Made by a program: the position numbers and the translations under genes
The notes under the pieces: model-generated
What the model was told of the DNA's origin: nothing
Databases searched by the model: none
The model's input: the letters and a program-made list of their open reading frames with translations, nothing else
Assembly (NCBI GenBank): GCA_943736015.1
Contig: OX031060.1
Location: 27,419,231-27,483,230, forward strand
Source: Tridacna crocea
Lineage: Eukaryota > Mollusca > Bivalvia > Cardiida > Cardiidae
Direction: 5' to 3'
Length of the DNA: 64,000 nt
Shown: positions 20,596 through 33,800 of the stretch, piece by piece
Layout: each line of letters begins with the position of its first letter
How positions within the stretch are numbered: position 1 is the stretch's first letter

Positions 20596-20908
20596 AAGTT
20601 TTGAACAATCGAACTGTGAACAGCTGATGCATGTAAACTGGGGGAGGGGTGGGGTTGGGGAGCTATGGTTATGATAGGAAATTTATCTCATACTTTCAGG
20701 CAGAATTTTTCCCCCAACATGTGTGAGTTTCTCTATGTATTATGGATGTAATTGAGCCAAGAAGTTTGTATGCAGATTGTAAATACTGTACAGATATCTG
20801 CTAACAGAATTTTTCATCAGAATCAGTGTGTTTGTTGAATCGTCGAAAAAAATATGAGTCATGCTCCAAGAAAGAGGGGTTTAATGCATCTCTGTAAGTC
20901 ATCAAATG

Positions 20909-21160
20909 GCTTGCAACAAGCAAAAAGGGTCATTAGGACTTCTGTGTAAAGGGTCGTCTTGGATTAGCATGCACATTCTGCTCAGGCTAATCCGAGACGG
21001 CACTTTACGATAGATTTTGTGCGATAGTAGACTTGCTCAAAACAGAAATTTACATTAAAATGGAAAGCGTCATTTCGGATGAGCCTGCGCGGACTGTGCA
21101 AGTGGATCGGAAAGGACACTTTACGCAAATGTCGGAATGCCTCTTTTCGCATGTTGCAGA
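20909..21160. mobile_element. Foldback element, GATTAGCCTGCGC type, diverged
   Basis: Ends gcttgcaacaagcaaaaagg and cctcttttcgcatgttgcag; internal cgtcttggattagcatgcac / gctcaggctaatccgagacg hairpin. Related to 22222-22490. Confidence 0.75.
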
Positions 21161-21317
21161 CTAAATACTTGTGGTCTATAATGTCCAGTGTCTAACAACC
21201 AATGGGTTGATCAGTTGAATTAGATCTTGGAGCTGCAAGAAATTTATCTGTAGCAAAAAGTATCAGTCCAGGTCAGCCTCTGCAGTCTGATCTGTGTCAA
21301 TACTTTTTGCAGATGTA

Positions 21318-21545
21318 TTAACTCCTTACAATACAATGACAACTTTTGGTGACCCTGAGGTAGAAGCCTTGAAAACATTGTGGGAAAAGGAGAAAATGCT
21401 GGTAACCAGCATTTTCTCTTTTTCCCACAAAGTTTTCTATCCTATCAATAAACTGTTGCACCATTTGAGCCATACTGAAATAGTCGTCTACAAATTCTTT
21501 CAATGTGAAAAGAGCTAAGTTTTTTTCCATTTGGTGAAGGGTTAA
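21318..21545 (+). mobile_element. HP-1 element, full length
   Basis: TTAACTCCTTACAATACAA ... gtgaagggttaa; perfect core gctggtaaccagc. Confidence 0.85.
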
Positions 21546-22221
21546 ACCCTCTTTTCAAAGAGCATGGTTTACATAGAATTGTCAAAAAATACATTTTTTC
21601 CTTTGTTGCTGTTGATTGTGAAATGGACAATAACTGTTATAATGTACAGTGGTCAAGAAATCGTGTGTCATGTGATCTGTTATATGGAAACAAAAAATCA
21701 AGTTATAGATTAAGAGTGGAAATTTGGAGAAAGTTGTCATTCATTTGTAAATAAATATTGTAAGTTAAAGTATTCAGCTTATTATGTTTTAACCTTCCAA
21801 ACGCTGAAGTGATGAAATTTGACCTTTTCAATATGGGCAGATTGTCAGTCTTGCAGTTGTAGGGCTACTGTATACATGGATGTATATAATGTGGTAAAAA
21901 ATTTGCAATTACTGATTTAGGGCATTTTGTGTATGGAAATGTTTGCGAATTCAATACACTCATAATTTGTATACATGACATTGTGGTTACATGTGCGAAC
22001 AGAAAAGTTTGCAAAACTTTCGAATTCATAACGCAGAAATTTCCAGATCACAAAAATATCCACTTCCACAGTATTTGGCCCAGAATGCGTCGCAAAGTGG
22101 CAGATGGTAAAGATCTAGGAGTAAGCTGTATGTTCTGTGCAGTCTCATCTTGACCTACCATGTCTGCAAAAGCAACTGTGGTGGTTATAGCTTTTGACCC
22201 AATAGAAATAGAAAGTGACCT

Positions 22222-22490
22222 ATATGGAGTGCAACATGCGAAAAGGTGCATTCGGACATTTGCGTAAAGTGTCGTCTCGGATTAGCCTGCGCAGTCCGCG
22301 CAGGCTAATCCGAAACGACACTTTCCGATTTTATGTGATTTTCTGTTTTACGCAAGTCTACTGTAGCACAAAATCTAATGTAGTCGTACAGTGCCGTCTC
22401 GGATTAGCCTGCGCGGATTGCGCAGGCTAATCCGAGACGACACTTTACGCAAATGTCCACATGCACCTTTTCGCGTGTTGCACTCCATAT
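22222..22490. mobile_element. Foldback element, GATTAGCCTGCGC type
   Basis: Long inverted termini (atatggagtgcaaca.gcgaaaaggtgcat). Each side also forms a hairpin of ggattagcctgcgc with gcgcaggctaatcc. I associate this family with bivalve genomes. Confidence 0.85.
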
Positions 22491-22529
22491 TTGATGTGAC
22501 TGGATGAAACTATGTTAACAAAAAGGGCC

Positions 22530-22621
22530 TTAACTCTTTACCATATGACCAAATTTTAGCCTTGTCCAAATCCTTTTCCCTTCTGTGTTATTAAAGTTAT
22601 GATTATTTGGTAAAGGGTTAA
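22530..22621 (-). mobile_element. HP deletion derivative, 92 bp
   Basis: TTAACTCTTTACCATATGA to gtaaagggttaa with the hairpin removed. Shares its right TTAA with the next copy. Confidence 0.8.
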
Positions 22622-22845
22622 CATACCAAACAATCCCTAGTTTTTACGACCCCAAGATAGAAGCCTTTTGAAAAGATTGTTGGAAAAGGAGAAGATGCTG
22701 GTAACCAGCATTTTCTCCATTTCTCACAATGTCTTCGACCCATTCTGGAAACAACTTTCAATTTCTGAGTTAGGTTTATTTTGTCGTCTGTAAGAGCTAT
22801 CACTATGGACCAGTGTTAATTTTTTTTCGTATGGTAACGGGTTTA
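22618..22845 (+). mobile_element. HP-1 element
   Basis: Starts in the shared TTAA; cataccaaacaatccctagt arm; perfect core gctggtaaccagc; end gtaacgggttta. Confidence 0.85.
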
Positions 22846-23086
22846 TGGCTCAGAGATAAAGGAGTAGGAATTGCAGCATTTGGGTCCTAGATTTTATTCG
22901 CAATCGAGCATAGGTTTTTGTGAGAGTGTCTAAAGGTATAACAGTTTAGAGCTACGGCCTAGAAGTGTTTAAACCCGGGACATGCATGAAAAAGGATAGA
23001 TATCACCACAATATGAATGGATATTGTTGAAAGTGATGTATGACAATCATTTGAAGCAATGTGAATGTTAGATAGCCCTGGATGAT

Positions 23087-23312
23087 TTAACCCTTTACCC
23101 CATAAGGCATTTCTATGGTATCTCTAACTGGCCCTAAATAAAGCAAGGATGAAGCCGTTTTTTATAAGTAGGACACCTTTTGATAGCATAGAAAACATTG
23201 TGACAAAAGGTGAAATTGCTCGTCACGAGCAATTTCACCTTTTGCCACAATGTTTTCCAAAAGCTCCTACTAGCAATGTGTAGAAACTAGTATCTATGGA
23301 GTAGAGGGTTAG
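23087..23312 (-). mobile_element. HP-2 element, full length
   Basis: TTAACCCTTTACCCCATAAG start; hairpin ggtgaaattgctcgtcacga, perfectly self-complementary; end gtagagggttag. Confidence 0.85.
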
Positions 23313-23789
23313 TACCCTGTAATAATTTTCTGGTGCCGAGCAATAAGGCCTAGAGGTACCAAATTTTGAATGAAGCTTTATCTAATGAGCTTCTACCAGG
23401 TGTGCCCAAATTATTGCCCTGGGTCAAATTTGGCCCTGCCCTGGGCTTTTGAATGAATGGTAAAGTTTTTTAACAAAAATTTAAACGATACAATGCTTGA
23501 TGAAAAAAATATTTATTGCATCTAATACATATGTATACAGCAAAATAAATAATTTTGATTAGAAAAGCATATGTATTAAACTTTCTGAGAAACAATGCTG
23601 AAGTTACATCAATGTAAAAAAAATACCTATGTGTAAAGAAAATGCAAGTTATTTTCCTTGGACCATTCTTTTGACTGTAGCTTTGTCAAGTATAGAATCA
23701 AAACCTACCAGTTTTTTTTTCTTTTAACAAAATTGTAATACATACAAGTCTGGAAGTATACCATCCACAGACCATTAATACTAATTTGC

Positions 23790-23975
23790 AGACAATCCAA
23801 CATGGATTAATAACTATGGAATTCTTGTTTGATCCCCAAAGTGTTTGAATGCTTGTAACCTGCATTTTTTCCTTTTCCCATAATGTATCCTTCCAAAGAC
23901 ATAATCCAGTAGTTACGTCCACTTAATAGGTGGTCTGCAAATGCTTTCACATTTAGAGTCTAAAATTTTGGCAAT
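23790..23975 (+). mobile_element. HP-1 fragment, degenerate
   Basis: gaatgcttgtaacctgcatt and gtggtctgcaaatgctttca identify it; ends lost. Confidence 0.5.
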
Positions 23976-24206
23976 TGAAAACTTGTTGACCTACAGCAAG
24001 TGTCTAGTCTGTAAATACTATCAGTAAGGACAAGTCTTCACTTTGGTAGTCTGGTTTAAGGGTTGATTAGCAATAAGTAATGAGAGTTTCTTTGTCTGCC
24101 ACTCTACTCCATCTTCTATGAGTACCGGTCCTATGTCCAGTTCATCTCGACCCTGTTATACTGCCTGAAATTAGCCAATGTTCATTCACTTAGATTATTT
24201 ATAGGA

Positions 24207-24424
24207 TACTTTATCCTTTGTCGAACAATCCCATGTTTTCACAACCCCGGTAAAGAGGCCTTCTACAAACAATGTGGGAAATCGGGAAAATGCTGGTACC
24301 CAGCATTTTCTCCTTTTCCCATAATATTTCTTCCCTTCCCCCAAAAATTTCAATTTTTGAGTCACATTTATTATTTTGTCTGCAAATGCTTCTAATTTGG
24401 ACCAAGCTAAAATTATGTCAATAA
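24207..24424 (+). mobile_element. HP-1 element
   Basis: cctttgtcgaacaatcccat start; core gctggtacccagc; long arm ttgtctgcaaatgcttctaa. Lies about 400 bp past the LTO1 stop. Confidence 0.75.
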
Positions 24425-24823
24425 GATTTAAGTACTTTACGTTCATAAATTGCCCATGTGAAATGCTCTTCATCTCAGTGCTTGCTGCACACAACAGTTT
24501 GCATCTTGCAGCGGACCACTGTGGAAACATTTTAACAAAAGGAGAAATTACCTTTGACAAGCTGTTTCTTCCTATTGCCAAAAATGTATCGATAAGTACA
24601 TCGAATGGACATTCTAAGTTATGGTTAAAGATGTATACAAAGCTGTTATAAAGTTGTTGTTTTTTTCACTATATCCAGCAAAAATAAATGGACAGTCTGG
24701 GTTTGATAAACATTTCTGCATAAGCATATTCAATCCTGGTCCGTGCTACACATGTTATGACTGTATGATACTTACACATTTTAGATAGAAAACAAAATCC
24801 AAGATTCCAGGTCAAAAATTCCT

Positions 24824-24892
24824 TCAAAAAGAAATTCCTTTTCTTGTTTCATCTGTTTTCTCTTCCGGCTTTATTCCAAGCACTGAGCACAC
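24824..24892 (-). CDS. LTO1: LTO1 exon 5 (C-terminus and stop)
   Basis: Acceptor catattacag. Encodes VCSVLGIKPEEKTDETRK then GISF and TGA (24826-24824). Follows EEIRAKFKQ in phase and resembles the human FCSLLNVQPDFK tail. Ends in Ile-Ser-Phe, a likely Fe-S targeting tripeptide. Confidence 0.88.
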   Translation of the reverse strand: MCSVLGIKPEEKTDETRKGISF

Positions 24893-27800
24893 CTGTAATA
24901 TGATGTAAGTGCTAACATTGATTTTTGTGCAGTACATTTTCATATGCCTCTTCAGCAGGTGAGGGAAATGGGAAATTACTTGTTGCAAGCAATTTCTCCT
25001 TTACCTAACATGTTTTCTTTACCAACAACCAGATATTGCATTCTATTACTCATTAACTATGTTCAGGTGAGCAAATTACTGATAATCTATGTTCAGGTAA
25101 GCTAAAAACAAGTCTTGCTCTGTACTCCATAGATACTCATTTCTACGCATTACTTGTAGGAGCCTTTGGAAAACAATGTGGCAAAAGGTGAAATTGCTTG
25201 TGACGAGCAATTTCACCTTTTGTCACAATGTTTTCTATGCTATCAAAAGGTGTCATATACACATAAGAAACGGCTTCATCCTTGCTGTTATTTAGGGTCA
25301 ATTAGAGATACCATAGAAATGCCTTAGAGCCTAAAGGGATAAAGATAAGGCATTTTCACAAAGCAACAACATTTGTCAGCTTGTGCAGTCTGTGCAGGCC
25401 CAACATGGGTCAAACTATGCTTGTAGTATATTTTCTTCAATGGACCATTTTACCTCTGAGCAAAGCCTGTTGTTGGAGTAAACAAATTCTGGTGATCCAT
25501 AATCATGATGACTTGCTTGATATGATGCATCACATCAAAGGAGAAAACTCGTGTACTGATGGTGTCACACCAGTGGTTTTGGGCCATATTGAAAACAGAG
25601 TAAAATTGGCCAACTTTGAAGCCTCACAGATCGCTTAATGGCAAAACTTTTGCTTTCCCGTCTCTTACTGTCTAAAGTAGGTCCATAGTCCTTCAAAAAA
25701 ATGCATTAAAAACAACATGTCAACCGACTGCGTTTTTTGCTATATCTCAAAAACAACGGTCACCCTACAATTTTCCCTCTCAAAAACATCTGTTCATTGC
25801 CATGACGCCAATTCTTTTCCTCCACTCTTTACCAAATGAAAAATTTAGAGTGGTCCAAATTGAAAGCATTTGCAGGCAACAAAATTTTAGCCTTGTCCAA
25901 ATTGAAAGCATTTGCACTGTGGCTCAAATGGTGTAATTTTTCTTTGATTTATAGAAAACATTGTGGGAAAATGAGAAAATGCTAATTACCAGCATTTTCT
26001 CCTTTTCCCACAATGTTTTCAAAAGGCTTCTACCTCAGGATCGTCAAAAGTCGGGATTGCTTGGTAAAGGGTTAAACCCTCTTTTCCTAAAGAATGGTTA
26101 AATATATTGTGTCCCATTAGCTTATATCAATCCCTGGAAACAGTGTAAGCTGAACCAAGGTTTGAGCATGCAATCCTTGATTACATGCCCATTGGGTATT
26201 ATTACGAAGCTTTAAAAGTTTCCTCGAAAAAGGTCCTAACACCTTATCCAGCTAAAAGGGTGAAATGAAACTTTCAAACTGCTAGACGATAAAACGAAAG
26301 TGACTAACAATTTGAAATTTGTTTTGTGAAGGGTAGAAAACATTGTCAGAATAGGAGAAAATGCTGCTTACCAGCATTTTCTCCTTTTCCCACAAAGTTT
26401 TCTAAAGGCTTCTTTCTCGGGGGCGTCAAAATTAGGGATTGTGTGGAAAAGGGTCAAGGAAAAGATGTCTCTTTATCGGACGGTGTAGATCAAAGATCAG
26501 ACTGCACACTCTGAGCAGTCTAATCTTGGTTGACTTGACAATGTCCACAAAAGCTCAGCGAGTCATGCGTAACAGCTTAAAGGTTTACAGTTTATAGGGC
26601 AACCTTGTGTGTTTGTCAAACCAGATCAGAAATACTTTTAGGAACATTGTACACAAACAGGATTTTTTTCCCCCCTTTTCTCAGTGTCTTCAGCCCTTTA
26701 AAACACAAATCTCATCTTTAACCCTTTCCCAAACAAGCCCTGGTTTTTACATGTATGCAGTAAATCTTTTGAAAACTCTGTGGAAAAAGGAGAAATAGCT
26801 CGTAATGAGCAATTTCTCCTTTTCCCACAGTGTTTTCTACCCTTTTTGAGAACTTTCTGCCATTTTCTCCAAATTTAAAATTGTCGTCTGCAAACTCTTT
26901 TGGTTAGGAAGAGTCCAAAATTAGTCGTTTGGGAAAGGGTTAAGTCATGATGCACTTTTTGTCTCAAAATGCATTCCATAAGGGCCCGTCTAAAATTTCA
27001 TCACCTGGTAAGAGTTAACCCTTTACCAGATGACAAAATTTTATTTCTGTTCTATTGAAAACGTTTATAACATACCAACTAAATACAGCCCAGACCACAA
27101 TACATGTATGTGATTTTGAAAGGGGCAAAAAGTGCTGGTTATCAGCATTTTTTTTCTATCCTTTCCCACAAGTCTTTTTTTTTTGGTTAATAATACCTGG
27201 AAATGTTTGTTAAAGGTTTGGGCCCTACCTGTTTAAACTTGGCTCTAATTTCTTCCAGATTTGTCTGGAGGTCTAAACTTTGAGGGTCGGTCAGAGGAAA
27301 TTGCCGGCACAAAGTGTCAATTCTCTGTAAAGTCTTTATAACTCTGTAAAAAAAAAATTCACACATGCTAAATATCAACGATGGAAGCCAGTACAATGGT
27401 AGCAAGTGCAGATCATTAAGGCTTTACCACACAATCCAAATTTTAAATGACTGTGAGAAGGGACCCTTTAGAGAAATGGGAACTAGCTTTTCTCCTTATC
27501 TCACTATATTTTCTACCCTTCAAAAAACAAATTCCATTATTCAGTCACATTTATTTTGTCATCTGCTAACGTTTTCAATTTGGACAGGTCTAGAATTTTG
27601 GTGTTTTATAAAGAGTTGAACACTAAACGGAAACAAAATTTAGCCACGTCCAATTTGAAAGCATTTGCAGATGAATAGATAAATTTAATCCTTTACCACA
27701 CAATCCCGACTTTTAAAGACCCAAAAAAAGAAGCCTTTTAAAAACATTGTGAGGAAAAAAGAAAATGCTGCTGACCAGCATTTTCACCTTTTCCCACAAT

Positions 27801-30800
27801 GTTTTCTACCATTCCCACAACAACTTTTAATTTTTCAATCATATATATTTGTTGTCTGCAAATGCTTTTGTTTTAGACAAGCCTAAAACTTCATTGTTTG
27901 GTAAGAAGTTAAATAAAAACATGGATTTGTCTATCATAGGGTACAAAACATTGTGTGAAACACTAACATTTTCTCCTTTTCCAAGTGTGTTAACCCTTCA
28001 CCAAACGACAAAGTTTTAGGCTTGTCCAAATTGCAGACGAAAAAATAAATGTAACTCAAAAATGGAAATTTCTTTCCAGCAGCGTAGAAAACATTGCGAG
28101 AAAAGGAGAAAATGACCAGCATTTTCTCCTTTTCCCACAAAGGCTTCTTTTTCAGGGTCGTAAAAACCAGGGATTATTTGGTAAAGGGTTAAAAAAAGCC
28201 TTCTTCCTCAAGGTTGTATTGTGTGGGAAAGGATGTATGCAGAATCAGGCTGGCTAAGCTTCTTAACCTGTTACCAATTGATCCCTATTTTTGATGACCC
28301 TGAGAAAGAAGCCTTCAGAAAACATTGTGGGAAAAGGAGAAAATGCAGGTAACCAGCATTTTCTCCTTTTCCCACAATGTTTTCTACCAATCCCAAATCA
28401 AATTTCAGTCTTTGATTCACATTTATTATGTCGTCTGCAAATGCTTTCAATTTATGCAAATGCTTTCAATTTAGACTAGTCCCAAATTTTGTTGTTTGGA
28501 AAAGAATAAAGCAACATCTTTTGTATAGGAGTAAATCTTGCTAATAATACAGAAATTGGCATGGGGGGGCGGGGGTCCCTGTGTGGCTAAATGTAGACTT
28601 GTAACCCTTGGTTCAAGCCTCACCAGATCCACTAGGTTTTTCCTGGGAGTGTCCTTCGGCAAGACACTTCAGATATGTAGCCTTGCACTAGTGAAACCAA
28701 AGAAACGCATCATTATATGAGCTGTAGCCAAGATATGACTGAAATAATGTGGAAAGCAGTGTAAAACGCCATCTAATTGATTAAACTTTACAACAGGATG
28801 CCAAAGGAGTTCTAAGGCTTTTCAAAAATAGTTTGAATTTTTTAACTTTGCACTATGTAAGTTTTTTCCTTCAAGATAGTCAAAACATATAGTAACTGAT
28901 TAAGATACATGTAATAAATTATGTGCTGAACTAACCTTTTGTATGATGAAGTATTGGCCTCACTCTGGAGTTCCTCCAACAAGGATTTTGAAAAACCACT
29001 GTAAAAACCAACCTGTCACAAAAATGAGGAAGTCTCAAATTGGCACTGAGTCTCATAATCATTGAAATTTTGCCCATGATCTGTGAAAAGGGGTTTGAGT
29101 GTTACTGTGTACATGTATATTCAAAATTCTTAAAAATATTGATCATGGTCAGCCTTGCAGGCTGAACTGAATCAATTTTTTTTTTGTAATTGGTCATTTT
29201 TTCTGCAAGTAAAGGAACCTGTCCATCTCATGATTCAGTAATTTGTTGGACAAGATGGATTTTATAGATCCATGATAATGTATGACTTACTTGGTATCAG
29301 AGCTCCAGATAGAGGGAGTAATTTTGATTTCGTAATTGAAAAAAAAAAAAGATTATTTCCTTTCCAAACCCTATGCAATTGGTACTCATTAGAATCATCT
29401 CATTGAGACAATTCTAATGAGTACCCACAATATAGGGTTTGGAAGAGAAATAATGGATTTAGAATGCCATCACTCCCTCTTATCTGGAACTCTGCTTGGT
29501 AAATTGTGTCACAGGGTTGCATTAAAACAGCCTTTTGCCAGAGCGCCAGTGATTTGTAATGATAGATTTATAAATCTGATTTAGTTCTCATAGCTTCACA
29601 CTATACCACATGATGATTTTTTGGACTTGTACACCCGTACTGAATACATTTGCAGAACACAAATATGTGTAAAATATGGTCTTTGGGTAGGAAACATTGG
29701 AGGGGGGGGGGGATAAATTGGGGAAAAAAATATCAGCATTTTTTTCTTTTCCCCACCATGGCTCAAATGGCATTTTTCTAAGGGTTGCTAAAAACTGGGA
29801 ACTGTGTGGTATAACTCACAAAAATTTTCAAAAGACTGTACACATTTCAGATTTGTGCAATTTTGAAAGGACTGTATTTGAAGAACATCATCTCAAATTG
29901 TGTGACTCCTCTTTGAAGCATCAGAAAACACTATGGAGACTAGAGTTTTTGTCAAAATTACACTTAAATTGGGTACATATTCAGAGCTCCAGATAAGAGG
30001 GAGTGACGGTATTCTAAAATCATTATACCGCTTTGAAACCCTAAGTTGTGTGTTCTCATTGGAATCGTCTCATCGAGATAATTCTAATGAGTAACAACAA
30101 CATGGGGATTAGTGAAGAATAATTGATATTTTCAATTTTGAAATAAAAAAAATCACTCCCTCTATGTAGAGCTCTGCATACTTATCACAAATATGTCACC
30201 TAAGCATAGAAAACATGCCAGCATAGAAAACCCATGACAAGACACCAAAAACCATGCCATTATCTTCATAAACTCCTCTAGCCTTTGGATGGCAGAGCTG
30301 AAAATATCAAAACTGTTTACCTCTGACCCTATACTGGATCCCTTCTCCCATCCTAACCTGTAACCCTCTTCAACACCAAACACTCTTCCATCTTGTCTAC
30401 CACTCTCATAACCCTCCTCCTGACTCCTGTTCAATGAATTGGTAGGAAATTATGTCCATCAAAAAGTAAAAAAATATTCTGGTACCAAAATTCTTCTACT
30501 TTATCAACTCTGTTTTCTAATGTTTCAGGAAAAAAGTTGTCCTTTGGGCAACATGTAAGTTTTAAATTGTAGTCTGTGTGCACATTCTACATTATGATAT
30601 GATCACTGATTGTGATATACATAGATATAAGATCCCTGGTTACTGTGGGTAGGGTAGCCCTGATTCGGAGTCCAACAACCCTTCAAACTGAGGGTAGGTA
30701 GGTTTCTTTTTTCCCAGAAACTTTTTTTATCATGTACTGAACTCATACCTGACATTCCCTCAATCGCAGCATAAAAAGTTGAGGGATAGTAGCGTTTTCT

Positions 30801-33800
30801 AGGTAGGATGGGGAAACCGTTAAAGGTGGGTATTTAGATTTTTTTACATCTCGCCAAATTAAAATACATAGCGCTGAAATTTATATGAATAAACAATACA
30901 AATCATAAATAAGAGGCTACGTAGCCTCTTAACCCATTACCACACAATCCCTACTTTTGACGCCCTGAGAAAGAAGCCTTTAGAAAACATTGTGGGAAAA
31001 GGAGAAAATGCTGGTAACCAGCATTTTCTCCTATTCCCACAATGTTTTCTACCCTTCACAAAACAAATTTTAAATTTTTAGTCATTTTTATTTTGTCGTC
31101 TGCAAATGCTTTTAATTCGGACCAGTTTAAAATATTGTTGTTTGTGGGTTAAGGTATTATTAGATTCACGCCAGAAATATAAATCAAAGTACTGATAGTA
31201 CTGAAGGCCAGGAAGTTGAGGATACAAAACAACGCATGAGGTAAATTTTAATTAATACAAACAGGTAGACGGACAGGGATACAAGCGGATTCCACTAAGC
31301 CCCTGGAATTCTTGGTTTTATCATGAAATTTTGAACTGATACTAGAAAGCACCAACCAGAAACTAATTAAGCCAGAGCTAGGCATGTGCTCACAGTTATG
31401 CAGTGCTTGATATTGGCTTAGAATACTTAGTAATTTGGCGTGCTTGTAAACAATCCCAAGTCAAAATTGAACCATATTCAATCTGTGCAATACCAACTTT
31501 GGTTATCTAATTTTTCTGAGACATGTGGTGTCTTGTAGTCCTGAATGACGTTATTTTTTACATTTATGACGCAAGAACATATCTATCTTTATTGATTTCA
31601 ATGAAAATACATGTAAGATAGATATCAAGGTAAAGTGTAATGAATAATAAAGATTGGAGTGATATTGCAGTTGGTCATGTTGTCTCTACCTTCCACAAGT
31701 CGACGAAATTTTGAACTGGTCATATTTGAAGGAAGTTGTAGATAAAAATCCAAAGTAGTTCTTCATGTATATTGAAAAGTAAGATTTTGGGGGAAATTGG
31801 GAGGAATTGCTTGTTACAAGCGAATTCTCTTTTAGCCAAAATATTTTCTCAATAAAATACTGTGAAAAGGTTGGATTGTTTTGGGAAAACGATTAGGCTC
31901 GGTTTTCCTATTTTACTTGCCTATTTTACGGACAAGTCACAGTGACTTGAGCTTCGATACTTATATCTACATAATATAAAAAGACGTTAATCCTAATTCA
32001 TAATCGTTGTCCAAAGACAACTTGTGTCAAGCCCGCAAACACTTGACTCTCAAGCTTGACCTAGACCCTGGACCTGAATAAATGTTTCAAAGGGAACTTC
32101 TACTCATGATGGAGAACAATGCATTATGCCAATTTATATCGGAATCTATCCAAAAATGTAGGAGTTATGGTTCGGACGAAAAATTGGCCTTCAATGGGGC
32201 CTTGATCTTGAACCTACTTGAACAGATGTTTCAAATGGCACATCCAACCGTGATGGAGGTCAATTGTGCCAAATTATTTTGAAATCCATCCACAATTGTA
32301 GAAGTTATGGACCAGAAATATTCGGATGCACACAAGCCCTAGTGAACACTAGAAATATATGTGTCAGAGACACTGATGCCGCTCCTAAATGGTATTGGTC
32401 ACAGGTTTGTCATATGAAACTAGTAGAAAGAGAGAGAGAAAAAAAAATACATCGAATGACAAGCAAACGACTACAGAAAAATATTATAAGCATTTATTTG
32501 GTTTCAAATCAAAGTCAATCAAAGACATTTTTAAGAATCACACAGGTGTAATCTATTTGTGACAGGTGTAAAAGGTGTGAAATACATCCTATCAGTGTGA
32601 AACAGGCAGTATAAACAATGACAAAACTACCAAATAACTCTTGGATAAAGGTAACTATACACATAATGTACATACTAAAGACAACGCAATTTCAAAAATA
32701 TTTTTATAGACAACTTGATTAACGATATGGATGAAATCTGATGTTGGGGTCGATTTTTCTAAAATTTTATTTGGGGACGATTTCACCAAAGAAATGGTCT
32801 CCAGGGGACGATTTCTCCGGACTGATAAACATAACACGGGCCAACCAGTTTGGGGACGATTTCTCCAGGGGCCGATTTCTCCAGCTTTCCGCTGAAGTAC
32901 CCTAGATTTAGTCTATATACATAAGAAAAAGTGATAAACATAACACGGGCCAATATTCTATATGTAGTTTGCTGTATTTACAATCGCATTTTAGCGGAGA
33001 CGCGTTTTGTGACACACAGGTTCAAATGTCAACACAACGTTATATAGACAAACTCCGAGCAGAGTTGTCGTTCGTTAATCTCACCATACCTGAATATGAA
33101 TGATCCGGAGTGCAAGAGAGAGCGTTATAGATATTAACCGTATATAGTGCGTAAGAATACACAACTGCCGGATAAAGCTAAGTTCATTAGGTTACGCCTT
33201 TATTAGGTCAGTGTTAATGATGTTAATGTTAATGATGGACAACCTACTAGAAGAGCTTGTGATAGTGTTATTGACCTGTTTGTAGTCAGTCCACAAGTCA
33301 TTCCAGAGGTGGTTAAGTGTGAAACAATGACTTGCGAGAACATTAGATCAGACCATATTGGAGTTTTACTGCAAGTATATAAGAAAATGGAGACAAGTTA
33401 TATAACAGTGGGAAGATATGTTATAAGTAAAACTGACTGGGAGGTGTGGAAAACTTGTACTGAACAGAAATTCAAAGAATGGAATGATGAGGATAAACAG
33501 TTTGATACAGTAGATGACATGGCAGAATCATTTATGAATGTGTATAATGAATGTATGACAGAAGCGGTACCCAGAAAGGAGGTGAAGATACAGAATAGAA
33601 GGAAAAAGCCACCATGGTGGAATGACACTGTTGGGGAGGTCAAAAGGGAGTTGAATAAGGCAAAAAAAGGGTTTAGGTGCCGTAGAACACCGAATAACTT
33701 TGAAAAGTTAAAGACATGTGAAGATGCATTTGAAAAAGCCAAGGAAAATGCTAAGGTGGAATGGACAAAAATATTGTGTGACAGAATAACTTATGCTATT

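Noticed and set aside
25381-25638. 85-codon plus-strand ORF as a gene
   Set aside because: No recognisable domain, no phase-matched splice partners, and it lies opposite the LTO1 intron.
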